Source: Marinobacter sp. LA51 (GTDB taxonomy: Bacteria; Pseudomonadota; Gammaproteobacteria; Pseudomonadales; Oleiphilaceae). Taken from it: a stretch of DNA of 64,000 bases. The notes beneath the pieces were generated by a model. It was not told the origin of the DNA, searched no databases, and was given only the letters and a program-made list of their open reading frames with translations. Shown in pieces: positions 25,844 to 35,380 of this stretch. Position 1 is the stretch's first letter, and every line of letters starts with the position of its first letter. The position numbers and the translations under genes were made by a program. The stretch spans positions 3,596,001 to 3,660,000 of the forward strand of contig NZ_AP028070.1 of the NCBI RefSeq assembly GCF_030297175.1, given 5' to 3'.

Positions 25844-27181
25844 GTGAACAAACCACCAGAGCCCTCCAGCCTTCCCCGCCAGCTCTTAATTATGACCTGG
25901 CCCATGCTGTTTGGCGTGCTCTCACTGATGACCTTCCAACTCGCCGACAGTGCCTTCATCGGCCAACTTGGCCGCGATCCGCTGGCGGCACTGGGCTTCA
26001 CTCTGCCCATGCAACAACTGATCATTGGCCTACAGGTGGGCCTGGGCATTGCCACCACGGCGATCATATCCCGCACCCTGGGCGCCGGTGACGAGCTCCG
26101 TGCGTATCGGCTGGGCGGTCTGGTGATAACCGTCGGCAGTAGTCTGGTGTTCGTGCTTTGTATAGGACTGTGGCTACTGCAGAGCCAGATCATGACTTGG
26201 CTCGGCGCCGAAGAATCGCTACTGCCGATGATCCGCAGCTACTGGCTGCCCTGGCTGATTGCCGCCTGGACCGGTGCGGTGCTCTATTTCGGCTACAGTG
26301 TGTGCCGCTCCCACGGCGACACCAAGCTGCCGGGTTATATGATGGTCGCCACCAGCCTGCTCAACATCGCGCTGGATCCGTTGTACATCTTCGTATTCGG
26401 CTGGGGCCTGCCCGGCGCCGCCTGGGCAACAGTGACCTCGTTCGGCATCGGCTGCCTGGTGATTTACCCGAAGCTGCTAAAGCGGCACTGGGCCCGGTTT
26501 GATCTGGGCCAGCTTGCCCTCAGCCAGGCCCTGAAACAACTCAACAACATCATGGCGCCGGCCATGGTCAGTCAGCTGATGCCGGCGGCCTCCGCCATGT
26601 TGGCCACGGCACTGGTAGCTGGCTTTGGTTCGGCCGCAGTCGCCGCCTGGGGCCTGGGCACGCGCCTGGAGTTTTTCTCGATTGTGGTGGTGCTGGCACT
26701 GACCATGTCGATGCCGCCAATGATTGGCCGCCTGCTGGGCGCCGGCGATATCGAACAGATCCGCAAGCTGGTCAGAATCGGGGTTCGGTTTGTGGTGGTC
26801 TGGCAGCTGGCGATCGGGTTAATCTGGCTGGCCGCATCCGGGCTGGTGTCCGATGTCTTCACCAGCGATGCAAAAGTACAGGAGGTTCTGTCGGGCTATC
26901 TGGTGCGGGTGCCGCTGAGTTACAGCGGGCTTGGGGTGTGTATGTTGATGGTGTCGGTGTGCAACGCGCTGGGGCTGGCCATGCGTGCCCTGCTGGTCGC
27001 TACCCTTCGCCTGTTCCTGTGTTTCTTGCCGCTGCTCTGGCTGGGCAGTCAGGTCAACGGCATCTACGGTCTGATGAGTGGCGCACTGGTGGGCAATCTG
27101 TTTGCCGGCGCCATGGCCTATTCGTTCTACCGGGCGGGCATGACTAAGCTGCGTACTGCGCCGGCATCAGCTGAAGCGTGA
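25844..27181 (+). CDS. MATE-family efflux transporter
   Basis: The start is GTG 25844. The 445-residue protein has 12 membrane helices in two similar halves, with M-T-W-P-M-L-F-G at the first helix and Q-L-A-D-S-A-F-I-G-Q-L-G, typical of DinF/NorM-type MATE exporters that use sodium or protons to expel drugs. The gene overlaps the convergent thioesterase by 15 bases at its 3' end. It has no evident operon partner. Confidence 0.9.
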   Translation: MNKPPEPSSLPRQLLIMTWPMLFGVLSLMTFQLADSAFIGQLGRDPLAALGFTLPMQQLIIGLQVGLGIATTAIISRTLGAGDELRAYRLGGLVITVGSSLVFVLCIGLWLLQSQIMTWLGAEESLLPMIRSYWLPWLIAAWTGAVLYFGYSVCRSHGDTKLPGYMMVATSLLNIALDPLYIFVFGWGLPGAAWATVTSFGIGCLVIYPKLLKRHWARFDLGQLALSQALKQLNNIMAPAMVSQLMPAASAMLATALVAGFGSAAVAAWGLGTRLEFFSIVVVLALTMSMPPMIGRLLGAGDIEQIRKLVRIGVRFVVVWQLAIGLIWLAASGLVSDVFTSDAKVQEVLSGYLVRVPLSYSGLGVCMLMVSVCNALGLAMRALLVATLRLFLCFLPLLWLGSQVNGIYGLMSGALVGNLFAGAMAYSFYRAGMTKLRTAPASAEA

Positions 27182-27592
27182 GCGGAAGCTCTCCGGCACC
27201 GGCTCTACCGCTTTGCGCTGGTAGTTGAAGAAGACGAATCCGTACTTGGCCAGCGCCACCGGCTGGCCGCTTTCGGCCTTGGTCACCCGAAACACGAAAT
27301 CCCCGCCGTATTTGTTGAAGTCCATCAGGCCCACCTCAAACCGCAGCATCTCCGGGAAGAAGGATTCCGACTGGTACATGGTGGCCAGGTCGGTGACGAT
27401 GATACCCACGCCATTCTGGTCGGCTTCCTGAACACCATAGCTCACCAGGAACTGGGCCCGCGCCTCGGACAGCATAGAGATCAGCGCGTCATTGCCCAGG
27501 TGGTTGGCGCCATTGATGTCGGTGATGCGAACCGGCATGTTGGTCTCGAAGCAGAAGACGTCGTCCGGGAAAGCGAGTTTGATGCGGGCCAC
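27167..27592 (-). CDS. Hotdog-fold acyl-CoA thioesterase
   Basis: The 141-residue protein begins at a GTG (27592) and has the 4HBT-type pattern: R-I-T-D-I-N-G-A-N-H-L-G-N-D at the start of the central helix, with Asp and Asn/His positions used in catalysis, then strands with R-F-E-V-G-L. Such enzymes hydrolyse acyl-CoA thioesters. The substrate is unknown, though many fatty-acid genes are nearby. The start is only moderately certain because no ATG precedes residue 19. Confidence 0.78.
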   Translation of the reverse strand: MARIKLAFPDDVFCFETNMPVRITDINGANHLGNDALISMLSEARAQFLVSYGVQEADQNGVGIIVTDLATMYQSESFFPEMLRFEVGLMDFNKYGGDFVFRVTKAESGQPVALAKYGFVFFNYQRKAVEPVPESFRSRFS

Positions 27593-27781
27593 GGGGCGTA
27601 CCTGTCTGGCTGGGTTTGTTGGAGATCCGGCATGATACCCGGTTGCCGGGGCCTATTCATCCAGCAGCGAATTCGGCTATCTTGGTTCTTATCTTCCGCG
27701 CTCAAGCATTGGGGAAGTGGCGGCTGAAATGTCCTGCCCCGGACCTTCGAGTGCGCTCATTCATCACGTCACGGAAGCACT

Positions 27782-29413
27782 ATGGATATTCGCCCTGCCG
27801 CCACTCTGGTTTTAACCCGCGACACCGACAACGGTGTGGAAGTGTTGCTGCTCCAGCGCACCTGGGACGCGGTGTTTCTTCCGGGTTATTTCGTGTTTCC
27901 CGGTGGCGCCGTGGACCAACAGGAGACGAAGGCGCGTAAACATGCGCAGGGGCCGGACGATGCCAGTATCAGCCAAACCATGACTCTGGACGAGGGCGGC
28001 GCCGACTATATGCTGGCTGCGGTGCGGGAATGTTTCGAGGAAGCAGGCATTCTGGTGGCGGTGGACAGGGACGGGCATGCCATTGGCGGTGATCACGCCG
28101 TGCACGGCGACCGTGAAGCTGTGTTCAAGGGCGAGTTCAGCCTGGCCGACCTGTGCAATCGTCACGAACTGACGATTCCTCTGGACCGGCTGGCCTATCT
28201 GAGTCACTGGACCACGCCGCCGGGGCCGCCGCGGCGGTTCGATACCCGGTTTTTTGTGACCACCGCGCCGGCTGGCCAATTAGCCAGTCATGATGGCATC
28301 GAGACCATTGATCATCTGTGGATTAATCCGGCGCAGGCGCTGGAGGACCATCGCAGTGGCGAGCGGATGCTGGGGCTGCCAACCATTCGCACCCTGCGGG
28401 TGCTGAGTGAGTTCGAGTCCACCGAGGCGTTGATGCGCTATGCCGACGCCAATCCGCCGGAGGCCTTTCCGACCGATCCCTGGCCGGCGCAGAAAAAGGG
28501 CCGACCGGTGATGCTTGAACCCGGGGCACCGGCATACGATGAGGCGGCAGAGCTTGATCCGGAGGGCGAAGGCAGTACCCGGGCGGAGATCATCCCCGGG
28601 CAGCCGGTTGAGATCGCTGCCGGAGTGGTGCGACTGACCGCGCCCAATCCCGGCATGATGACCGGGCCCGGCACCAACACCTACATACTCGGCCATGAGC
28701 GTTTCACAGTTCTGGACCCGGGCCCGAATAACGACACCCACATCGAGCGCATTCTGGAACTCACCGGCGGGATAATCGATCAGGTGATTGTCACCCACAC
28801 CCACCAGGACCATTCACCGGCCACCAAGGCGCTTAAAGCGAAAACCGACTGCCGCGTACTTGGCCTTGCGGCCCCCGAGGGCGCCGCTCAGGATCATACT
28901 TTCGCCCCGGATGACCAACCGGAACACGGCGATCTCATCGTGACCGAAGCGGGCGTTCTGAAATGCCTGAAGACACCAGGACACGCTTCCAATCACTTGT
29001 GCTTTCTGCTGCCAGGCCCGGATATGCTGTTCTCCGGCGACCACATCATGCAGGGTTCAACAGTGGTGATTAATCCACCCGATGGCGACATGAAAGCTTA
29101 TCTTGAATCCCTTTACGATCTGCTTGGTGAATCCGTTCGTATTATCGCTCCGGCTCATGGTTTTCTCATGGCGAATCCGGAAGCGGTGATTGACTATCTG
29201 ATCACCCATCGTCTGGCGCGGGAACACAAGGTGTTCCGGGCGCTCTCCGACCACGAGGCCCGCTCTCTGAAGGCACTGACCGCCCAGGCCTATGATGATG
29301 TTCCCGAAGCTCTGCACGGGGTTGCTGCCCGATCGGCCCTGGCCCACCTGCTAAAACTGCAGACTGATGGCCGGGCTCACCAGCGGGCTGATCAACTTTG
29401 GCGTGCTGTCTGA
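27782..29413 (+). CDS. Nudix hydrolase fused to a metallo-beta-lactamase domain
   Basis: The 543-residue protein has two parts. Residues 1-250 resemble Nudix enzymes of the NUDT7/NUDT19 type, with P-G-G-A-V-D (40-45) and the box core R-E-C-F-E-E-A-G (82-89). Residues 280-540 are a metallo-beta-lactamase fold with H-T-H-Q-D-H (339-344), G-P-G-T-N, S-G-D-H-I and a late A-H-G-F, similar to LACTB2-type hydrolases. Peroxisomal NUDT7/19 relatives cleave CoA esters, so a role in CoA or acyl-CoA turnover is plausible. The fusion may perform consecutive hydrolyses. ATG 27782 follows GGAAG. Confidence 0.85.
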   Translation: MDIRPAATLVLTRDTDNGVEVLLLQRTWDAVFLPGYFVFPGGAVDQQETKARKHAQGPDDASISQTMTLDEGGADYMLAAVRECFEEAGILVAVDRDGHAIGGDHAVHGDREAVFKGEFSLADLCNRHELTIPLDRLAYLSHWTTPPGPPRRFDTRFFVTTAPAGQLASHDGIETIDHLWINPAQALEDHRSGERMLGLPTIRTLRVLSEFESTEALMRYADANPPEAFPTDPWPAQKKGRPVMLEPGAPAYDEAAELDPEGEGSTRAEIIPGQPVEIAAGVVRLTAPNPGMMTGPGTNTYILGHERFTVLDPGPNNDTHIERILELTGGIIDQVIVTHTHQDHSPATKALKAKTDCRVLGLAAPEGAAQDHTFAPDDQPEHGDLIVTEAGVLKCLKTPGHASNHLCFLLPGPDMLFSGDHIMQGSTVVINPPDGDMKAYLESLYDLLGESVRIIAPAHGFLMANPEAVIDYLITHRLAREHKVFRALSDHEARSLKALTAQAYDDVPEALHGVAARSALAHLLKLQTDGRAHQRADQLWRAV

Positions 29414-29475
29414 ACGTCGGCAGTTTGCCGGTTTCACCAAAGCCGACTAGCGTTACACGGAAGGAAATTCACCGC

Positions 29476-29496
29476 ATGAACGGGACACGCTCGTGA
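29476..29496 (+). CDS. Six-codon upstream ORF before the cytochrome gene
   Basis: ATG 29476 opens M-N-G-T-R-S and stops at TGA 29494-29496, which overlaps the GTG start (29493-29495) of the cytochrome gene in a GTGA arrangement. AAGGAAA lies 9-12 bases before this ATG and is the only clear ribosome site. The arrangement suggests coupled initiation at the cytochrome GTG. It is too short for any family assignment. Confidence 0.3.
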   Translation: MNGTRS

Positions 29497-30764
29497 TAAA
29501 AAAAATCTTGTCAGGCCTTATTGTCATCGCCGTCGTCATCGCCTTCCTGATTATCTGGAAGCCCGCCATTAATGAAATTGACCAGCCCAGCGCTGACTCC
29601 TTCAGTCAGGATCAGATCGCCAAGGGCAAGGTGCTGGCGGGACTTGGCAACTGCGCTTCTTGCCATACCAGCGATCCGTCAAAACCTCTGGCCGGCGGTG
29701 TGGATTTCCCCACCCCCTTCGGCACCCTGTACTCCACCAACATCAGCCCGCACCCGGAACAGGGTATCGGCAACTGGTCCGAGGAAGCTTTTGTCCGCGC
29801 CATGCGCGAGGGCGTTTCCCGGGATGGCTCACATCTCTATCCGGCCTTTCCGTACACCCATTTCACCAAGGTCACGGACGAAGACCTATCCGCGCTGTAC
29901 GCCTACGTAATGAGTCGCCAGGCGGTGGAGCACCAGGGCCCTGACAACCAACTCGATTTCCCGTTCAATCTGCGCATGCTGCAAGCCGGCTGGAAGACCC
30001 TGTTCTTCGATGGCGAGCGTTTTCAGCCGGACGACAGCAAGGGGGATGCCTGGAACCGCGGTGCTTATATTGCCGAAGGCCTGGGCCACTGCACTGCCTG
30101 CCACTCGCCCCGGAATGCTTTCGGCGCGGAAATCGCCGATGAAACCTACAACGGTGCGGTTGTGGATAACTGGTATGCACCGGCACTCAACACCACCCAC
30201 GCGGCTCCGGTGCCCTGGACCGAAGACGAGCTGTTTCAGTACCTCCGCGCCGGCGGCTCCAAATGGCACGGCATTGCCGCTGGCTCCATGTCGAGCGTGG
30301 TGCACAAGGGCCTGACCGAGGCGCCGGATGACGATATCCGGGCGCTGGCCGTGTATTTCCAGGACCTCACCGGGGCTGTCGACAGTGAAGAAGCCGCCGA
30401 GGTGGCTGCCGGTCATGTACGACAGGCACAGAAAGCGGTGGCACCGGAGAACCGCACGGGTGAAGAAATCTTCTCCTCCGCCTGCGCCTCCTGCCACTAC
30501 AACGCGCCCTCGTCACTCAAGGCGGCTCGCCCGGAGTTGAGCCTGAACAGTGCGGTAACGGCACCCGATCCGGTGAACCTCCTGCGCATCACCCTGCACG
30601 GTATCGACGAGCCCACCGGCCTGCGCGGGCTTGCCATGCCCGGCTTTAGCAGCGGCCTAAGTGACGCCGACCTGATCGCGCTGGCCCGGTACCTGAGACA
30701 GAGCTCAGGCCAGTCGCCATGGGAAAACCTGGAGCAACACGTACAAGATGCTCGTCAACTCTGA
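29493..30764 (+). CDS. Membrane-anchored triheme cytochrome c subunit
   Basis: The 423-residue protein has one N-terminal helix (about 5-22) and three c-type heme sites, C-A-S-C-H (54-58), C-T-A-C-H (200-204) and C-A-S-C-H (331-335). This is the usual electron-transfer subunit paired with periplasmic molybdenum hydroxylases and alcohol or aldehyde dehydrogenases. The 2Fe-2S and molybdenum subunits follow within 30 bases, so it probably passes electrons from them to the respiratory chain. The start is GTG 29493. Confidence 0.92.
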   Translation: MIKKILSGLIVIAVVIAFLIIWKPAINEIDQPSADSFSQDQIAKGKVLAGLGNCASCHTSDPSKPLAGGVDFPTPFGTLYSTNISPHPEQGIGNWSEEAFVRAMREGVSRDGSHLYPAFPYTHFTKVTDEDLSALYAYVMSRQAVEHQGPDNQLDFPFNLRMLQAGWKTLFFDGERFQPDDSKGDAWNRGAYIAEGLGHCTACHSPRNAFGAEIADETYNGAVVDNWYAPALNTTHAAPVPWTEDELFQYLRAGGSKWHGIAAGSMSSVVHKGLTEAPDDDIRALAVYFQDLTGAVDSEEAAEVAAGHVRQAQKAVAPENRTGEEIFSSACASCHYNAPSSLKAARPELSLNSAVTAPDPVNLLRITLHGIDEPTGLRGLAMPGFSSGLSDADLIALARYLRQSSGQSPWENLEQHVQDARQL

Positions 30765-30794
30765 GGGCCAACACATGATTCAAGGAGATAGCCA

Positions 30795-31313
30795 ATGACT
30801 ATCGAGTTCCAACTCAACGGCGAGGCCATGAGCCTCGACGTGCCCGAAGATACCCCGTTGCTCTGGGCCATTCGTGATCACGCCGGCCTGACCGGCACCA
30901 AATTCGGCTGCGGCATTGGCATGTGTGGCGCCTGTACCGTGCATCTCAATGGACGCGCGACCCGCTCCTGCATCACCCCGGTGGGCAGCGTGTCCGGTCA
31001 GCAGATCACCACCATTGAGGGCCTGGGTCAGGACGGCGAGCACCCGCTGCAACAGGCCTGGGTGGATGCCCAGGCACCCCAGTGCGGTTACTGCCAGTCC
31101 GGGCAGATCATGCAGGCAGCCACCCTGCTGCAGGATTTCCCCAACCCCACCAATGAGCAGATCAATCAGATCATGAGCGGCAACCTGTGCCGCTGCATGG
31201 CCTATGTCCGGATTCGCAAGGCGATTCACCTGGCCGCCGGGTCAAGCGAGAGCAGCAGCGCCGGTTCGCCCCAGTTCTACGAGCCCGGCCAGGAGGAGAT
31301 GAGCAATGCGTAA
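30795..31313 (+). CDS. 2Fe-2S subunit of an isoquinoline 1-oxidoreductase-like enzyme
   Basis: The 172-residue protein has a plant-ferredoxin-type cluster (Cys39, 44, 47 and 59 in F-G-C-G-I-G-M-C-G-A-C) and a C-terminal helical domain with Q-C-G-Y-C and N-L-C-R-C-M for the second cluster. This is the small subunit of xanthine oxidase-family hydroxylases (IorA/NicA/CoxS type). It overlaps the large-subunit gene by eight bases. It relays electrons from the molybdenum centre to the cytochrome upstream. Confidence 0.94.
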   Translation: MTIEFQLNGEAMSLDVPEDTPLLWAIRDHAGLTGTKFGCGIGMCGACTVHLNGRATRSCITPVGSVSGQQITTIEGLGQDGEHPLQQAWVDAQAPQCGYCQSGQIMQAATLLQDFPNPTNEQINQIMSGNLCRCMAYVRIRKAIHLAAGSSESSSAGSPQFYEPGQEEMSNA

Positions 31314-33612
31314 GTTCGCCAAATATCTCGCCAATTCCGCCGCCGAACAGGCATCGGACACGCCCAGGCTCAGTCGCCGGGGCTTCCTCATCGGCGCTGC
31401 CGGGGCCGGCCTGACCATGGCCTTTGCCAGCTCAGGTATTCCCGTTGCCAGCGCCGCCAAGAGCATTTCCGAGGGGGCCTTTGAGCCCACCATCTGGTTC
31501 CAGGTGCGCCCGGATGGCCGGGTGGTCGTCAACATCGTGGAAGCGGAAATGGGCCAGCACGTGGGTACAGCGCTGGCGCGCATTGTTGCCGATGAACTGG
31601 AAGCCGACTGGAACGACGTTGAACTGCACTATGTCGACAGCGATCCGAAATGGGGCCTGATGGTCACCGGCGGCAGCTGGTCGGTGTGGGAAAACTTCGA
31701 CAAGCTCAGCCGCGCCGGTGCGGCCGGCCGGACTGCCTTGATTGAGGAAGGCGCCAAGCTGATGGGCGTTTCAGCCGGGCAATGCCAGGCTCGGGGCAGT
31801 CAGGTGATTGCCGGGGACCGTGCCATCAGTTATGCCGACATTGTTCGCGATGGCAACATTGATCGCAGCTTCAGCGAGGAAGAGCTGAAGGCCATGCCGA
31901 TTAAACCGCCCCAGGAGCGACGTTTGATTGGCGAGGAAAGCAAGGCCCTGGATATCCCGGACAAAACCGACGGCAGCGCGCTTTATGGCCTGGACGCCAC
32001 CGTTGACGGCATGGCATACGGTCGCGCGCTGGTGCCTCCCACCCGTTACGGCTCCAGCGTCAAGTCCGTGGACGACAGCGAAGCCAAGTCGATCCCCGGT
32101 TATCAACAGACTCTGGTTCTGGATGACGCTTCCGGCACGGTGCCGGGCTGGGCCGTGGTGATCGCCGACTCGGTGCACGCCGCCAACGCCGCCGCCAAGG
32201 TGATCAAGGTAGACTGGGCCGCCGGTAAGACCGCCGACGTCACCGAGCAGAAAATCCTGGACGAAGGCCGCCGCCTGATCGCCGATGACAGCACCGGCGC
32301 CCTGGTAGTCAACGAAGACGGTGTCGATAACGCCTTCAGCTCGGCCGATTCCGTGCTGGAGCAGGAATACGTCACCCACAGTGTGCTGCACTTCCAGCTC
32401 GAGCCGGTGAACGCCCTGGCCTTCCAGAAGGACGGCCGCTGGGAGATTCACACCGGCAATCAGTGGCAGTCACTGATTCTACCCACCCTGGCCAAGGCTC
32501 TGGGTGAGAAAGAAGAGAACATCGTCATGCGCACTTACCTGCTGGGTGGCGGCTTTGGTCGCCGACTCAACGGTGATTACTGCGTGCCCGCGGCCCTCGC
32601 CGCCAAGCAGCTGGGCAAGCCGGTGAAGCTGATGCTCACCCGCGAGGACGACTCTCGTTTCGATTCGATCCGATCGCCTTCAGTGCAGAAACTACGCATG
32701 GCCTTTGACAGTGATGGCCAGGTGCTGGGCATGGAACATCATGCCACCGCCGGCTGGCCGACCAAGGCCATGGCGCCATTTTTCATGCCCAAGGGCGAGA
32801 ATGGCGAAAAGTTCGACCCGTTTTCCATTCACGGGGCCGCGCACTGGTATTCCCTGGGCGCCCATCGTCTGCGCGCTATTTCCAACGAACTGGCCAGCGA
32901 CACCTTCCGCCCCGGCTGGTTGCGGTCGGTCGGCTCCGGCTGGGTGAACTGGGCACTGGAAAGCTTCATCGACGAGGCCGCCCAAAAAACCGGCGAGGAT
33001 GCCATCGAGTTCCGGCTCAGCCGGCTGAAAGCCGAGGGCAAGAACGCCGGCTCCGCACCCAACTCCGTGGGTGGCGCCAATCGTCAGGCCACGGTGCTGA
33101 AGCGGGTTCGGGAGATCTCAGACTGGGGCAAGGACATGCCCGCCGACACCGGGCTTGGTGTGGCCACCACTTACGGTCAGGAGCGCAACATGCCAACCTG
33201 GACCGCCTGTGTCGCCCGGGTGCATGTTAACCGGGACAGCGGCAAGGTAACGCTGCAGAAGCTGACCCTGGTGACTGACGCCGGCACCATTGTTCATCCG
33301 GACGGGGCCCTGGCCCAGGTTGAGGGTGCTGCACTCTGGGGCGCCAGCATGGCGTTGCACGAGGGCACGCAGATCGAGCAGGGCGAGGTGCGCGACACCA
33401 ACCTGAACACCTACACGCCCATGCGGATGCGCGACGTGCCTGAGATCCAGGCCGAGTTCATCAAGAGCACCGAAACTGCGGTGGGTCTTGGCGAGCCGGC
33501 AACCACGGTGGTCGGGCCCGCTATCGGCAACGCCATCTTTGCCGCCGTGGGTGTGCGCATGCGCACCATCCCGATTCGGCCCGAGGACATCCAGGCCGCT
33601 CTCAAGGCCTGA
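31306..33612 (+). CDS. Molybdenum-binding subunit, IorB-like, Tat exported
   Basis: The 768-residue protein begins with a twin-arginine signal (S-R-R-G-F-L-I-G near residues 24-31) and a hydrophobic stretch, so the complex is periplasmic. It has the molybdopterin-cytosine-dinucleotide pattern G-G-G-F-G-R-R and the late G-L-G-E-P with the catalytic Glu. Substrates in this family include isoquinoline, nicotinate and aldehydes; which applies here is not determinable. The small subunit lacks its own signal and is probably carried out with this one. Confidence 0.93.
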   Translation: MRKFAKYLANSAAEQASDTPRLSRRGFLIGAAGAGLTMAFASSGIPVASAAKSISEGAFEPTIWFQVRPDGRVVVNIVEAEMGQHVGTALARIVADELEADWNDVELHYVDSDPKWGLMVTGGSWSVWENFDKLSRAGAAGRTALIEEGAKLMGVSAGQCQARGSQVIAGDRAISYADIVRDGNIDRSFSEEELKAMPIKPPQERRLIGEESKALDIPDKTDGSALYGLDATVDGMAYGRALVPPTRYGSSVKSVDDSEAKSIPGYQQTLVLDDASGTVPGWAVVIADSVHAANAAAKVIKVDWAAGKTADVTEQKILDEGRRLIADDSTGALVVNEDGVDNAFSSADSVLEQEYVTHSVLHFQLEPVNALAFQKDGRWEIHTGNQWQSLILPTLAKALGEKEENIVMRTYLLGGGFGRRLNGDYCVPAALAAKQLGKPVKLMLTREDDSRFDSIRSPSVQKLRMAFDSDGQVLGMEHHATAGWPTKAMAPFFMPKGENGEKFDPFSIHGAAHWYSLGAHRLRAISNELASDTFRPGWLRSVGSGWVNWALESFIDEAAQKTGEDAIEFRLSRLKAEGKNAGSAPNSVGGANRQATVLKRVREISDWGKDMPADTGLGVATTYGQERNMPTWTACVARVHVNRDSGKVTLQKLTLVTDAGTIVHPDGALAQVEGAALWGASMALHEGTQIEQGEVRDTNLNTYTPMRMRDVPEIQAEFIKSTETAVGLGEPATTVVGPAIGNAIFAAVGVRMRTIPIRPEDIQAALKA

Positions 33613-33888
33613 TCGGGCCTCGCCATCGGCAGTCGGAGCCCTGCTCCGGCTGCCTGCTTCAAGTTCCGCTGTAACAAAATCACAACCAAACTTCGCAATA
33701 CTTCCACATCGTTCGTCGTGGCGACCGGGTATAACTGGCACATCTGTTTAAAAATCCACCAACTCAGGTTGGATTTACCCCTAAACACCGGCACTTCATG
33801 AAGGTGGCATTAAACCTTTGTCACAGCTGTTTCATGGCCGCGAAGAGCGCTCTATGCTTGAGCGCGTTTTGACGACCCGTGAGGAATT
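33613..33888. other. Intergenic region, 276 bases, no gene seen
   Basis: This gap holds an imperfect hairpin AAATCCACC ... GGTTGGATTT near 33753-33777, a possible terminator for the molybdenum hydroxylase operon. Near its right end is TATGCTTGAGCGCGTTTTGACG, which resembles the right end of the foldback core, but with no matching left arm. GAGGAA precedes the next start codon. I see no ORF with coding character. Confidence 0.5.
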
Positions 33889-35334
33889 ATGCTGTTTCGC
33901 AGGCTCTCCGTACTGACATCCACCCGACTTCTGCCCTGGGCGCTAGCGCTTGCCCTGCCCGTTTCTGTTGCCGCTGAAACCGCCGGCAGCGAGGGCGACA
34001 AGACTCCGGAAACCATGGTCGCAGCCCTGGCCGAGGACGAAAGTGTCGAGGATGTCGAGCAGTCGGAGCCACGGGTCAAAGAGGCCGGCGCCAAGTCAGG
34101 CTCGGCCAAGACGCAGCCAGCCAAGGACGTTGCCAGCACCCCCAAGCCAGCCTCGCAGACTCCGAACAAGGTCGCACCCAACATCGATCTGAAGGACGTA
34201 GCGCCACCGCCAAAACCGTCCCCGAATACCGACTCTGCGGCCGTCACCAAGCCGGAAAAACCGGCCAACGAGCCCAAGGTCAGTGACAGCACCCCGACCG
34301 AAGACAGCGAAGTCCGCCCAGGCGAAGAACCGGTAACCGCAGGCACCGAGGACCTCACGCCGGTGCCGAAACCGGCCGAGAGTTTTACCCTGCTGGGTAA
34401 TGAAATCCTGCCGGGCACCTCGACTCGTCTGGCCTGGTCCCCGGGCATCCAGATTGCCGGCCTGTCCCAGCCGACCCCGGTGCTGGTCGTGAACGGCGCC
34501 AATGCCGGGCCGACCCTGTGCCTGACTGGCGCCATCCACGGCGACGAACTCAACGGCATCGAGATCATCCGGCGCACCATGTACGACCTGGATCCGGAAA
34601 AGCTGTCCGGTCGCGTGGTCGGTATTCCTATCGTCAACCTGCCGGGTTTCCAGCAGGGCAGTCGCTACCTGCCGGACCGTCGTGACCTGAATCGGCATTT
34701 TCCGGGCAGCCCCGACGGCAGCCTGGCGGACCGTATCGCCTACTCCCTGTTCGAGAACATCATCCGGCGCTGCAACCTGTTGGTGGATATCCACACCGGC
34801 TCGCTCAAGCGCACCAACCTGCCGCAATTAAGGGCAGACATGAACAACCCCGACGTGGCAACCCTGACCCAGGGCTTTGATCGCATGGCCGTCGTGCACA
34901 GCTCCGGCTCCTCCGGCATGCTAAGAACCGCCGCCGTGGAAGCAGGCATCACTACCGTGACAATGGAAGCGGGTGAGTCGCACCGGATTCAGGAGCATCA
35001 GATTGAAGCCGGCGTGAACAGCCTTACCAGCCTGATGGAACGCCAGGGCATGATTTCCCGCATGTTTGTCTGGAGCGATCCGGAGCCGGTTTACTACGAT
35101 TCCGACTGGATCCGTGCCCAGCACGGCGGCATCCTGTTCAGCGATGTGGAACTCGGCGCCCGGGTCACTGAAGGTGAAATCCTCGGCTACGTGGCCGATC
35201 CGATCACCAACGCCCAGTACCCGATCCGGTCCAGCAGCAATGGCCGGGTCATCGGCATGGCGGTAGATCAAGTGGTCATGGCCGGCTTTGCCGCCTACCA
35301 CATTGGTACAGAGGCAGAGATTCCGGGAGAGTAG
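33889..35334 (+). CDS. Exported succinylglutamate desuccinylase/aspartoacylase-family peptidase
   Basis: The 481-residue protein has a signal peptide (1-27), then about 130 residues of Pro/Lys/Glu/Thr-rich linker, then an AstE/ASPA M14 domain with zinc ligands His217 and Glu220 (I-H-G-D-E-L-N-G) and His302 (D-I-H-T-G-S). The last 60 residues resemble a biotinyl-lipoyl-like hairpin (G-A-R-V-T-E-G-E-I-L-G). Normal AstE is cytoplasmic and lacks such a linker, so this is an envelope enzyme of unknown substrate. The transporter genes downstream may be co-transcribed. Confidence 0.85.
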   Translation: MLFRRLSVLTSTRLLPWALALALPVSVAAETAGSEGDKTPETMVAALAEDESVEDVEQSEPRVKEAGAKSGSAKTQPAKDVASTPKPASQTPNKVAPNIDLKDVAPPPKPSPNTDSAAVTKPEKPANEPKVSDSTPTEDSEVRPGEEPVTAGTEDLTPVPKPAESFTLLGNEILPGTSTRLAWSPGIQIAGLSQPTPVLVVNGANAGPTLCLTGAIHGDELNGIEIIRRTMYDLDPEKLSGRVVGIPIVNLPGFQQGSRYLPDRRDLNRHFPGSPDGSLADRIAYSLFENIIRRCNLLVDIHTGSLKRTNLPQLRADMNNPDVATLTQGFDRMAVVHSSGSSGMLRTAAVEAGITTVTMEAGESHRIQEHQIEAGVNSLTSLMERQGMISRMFVWSDPEPVYYDSDWIRAQHGGILFSDVELGARVTEGEILGYVADPITNAQYPIRSSSNGRVIGMAVDQVVMAGFAAYHIGTEAEIPGE

Positions 35335-35380
35335 TATCCTAGGCACTTTTCTCGAATCCACCCGATGTATGAGTGTGTGA

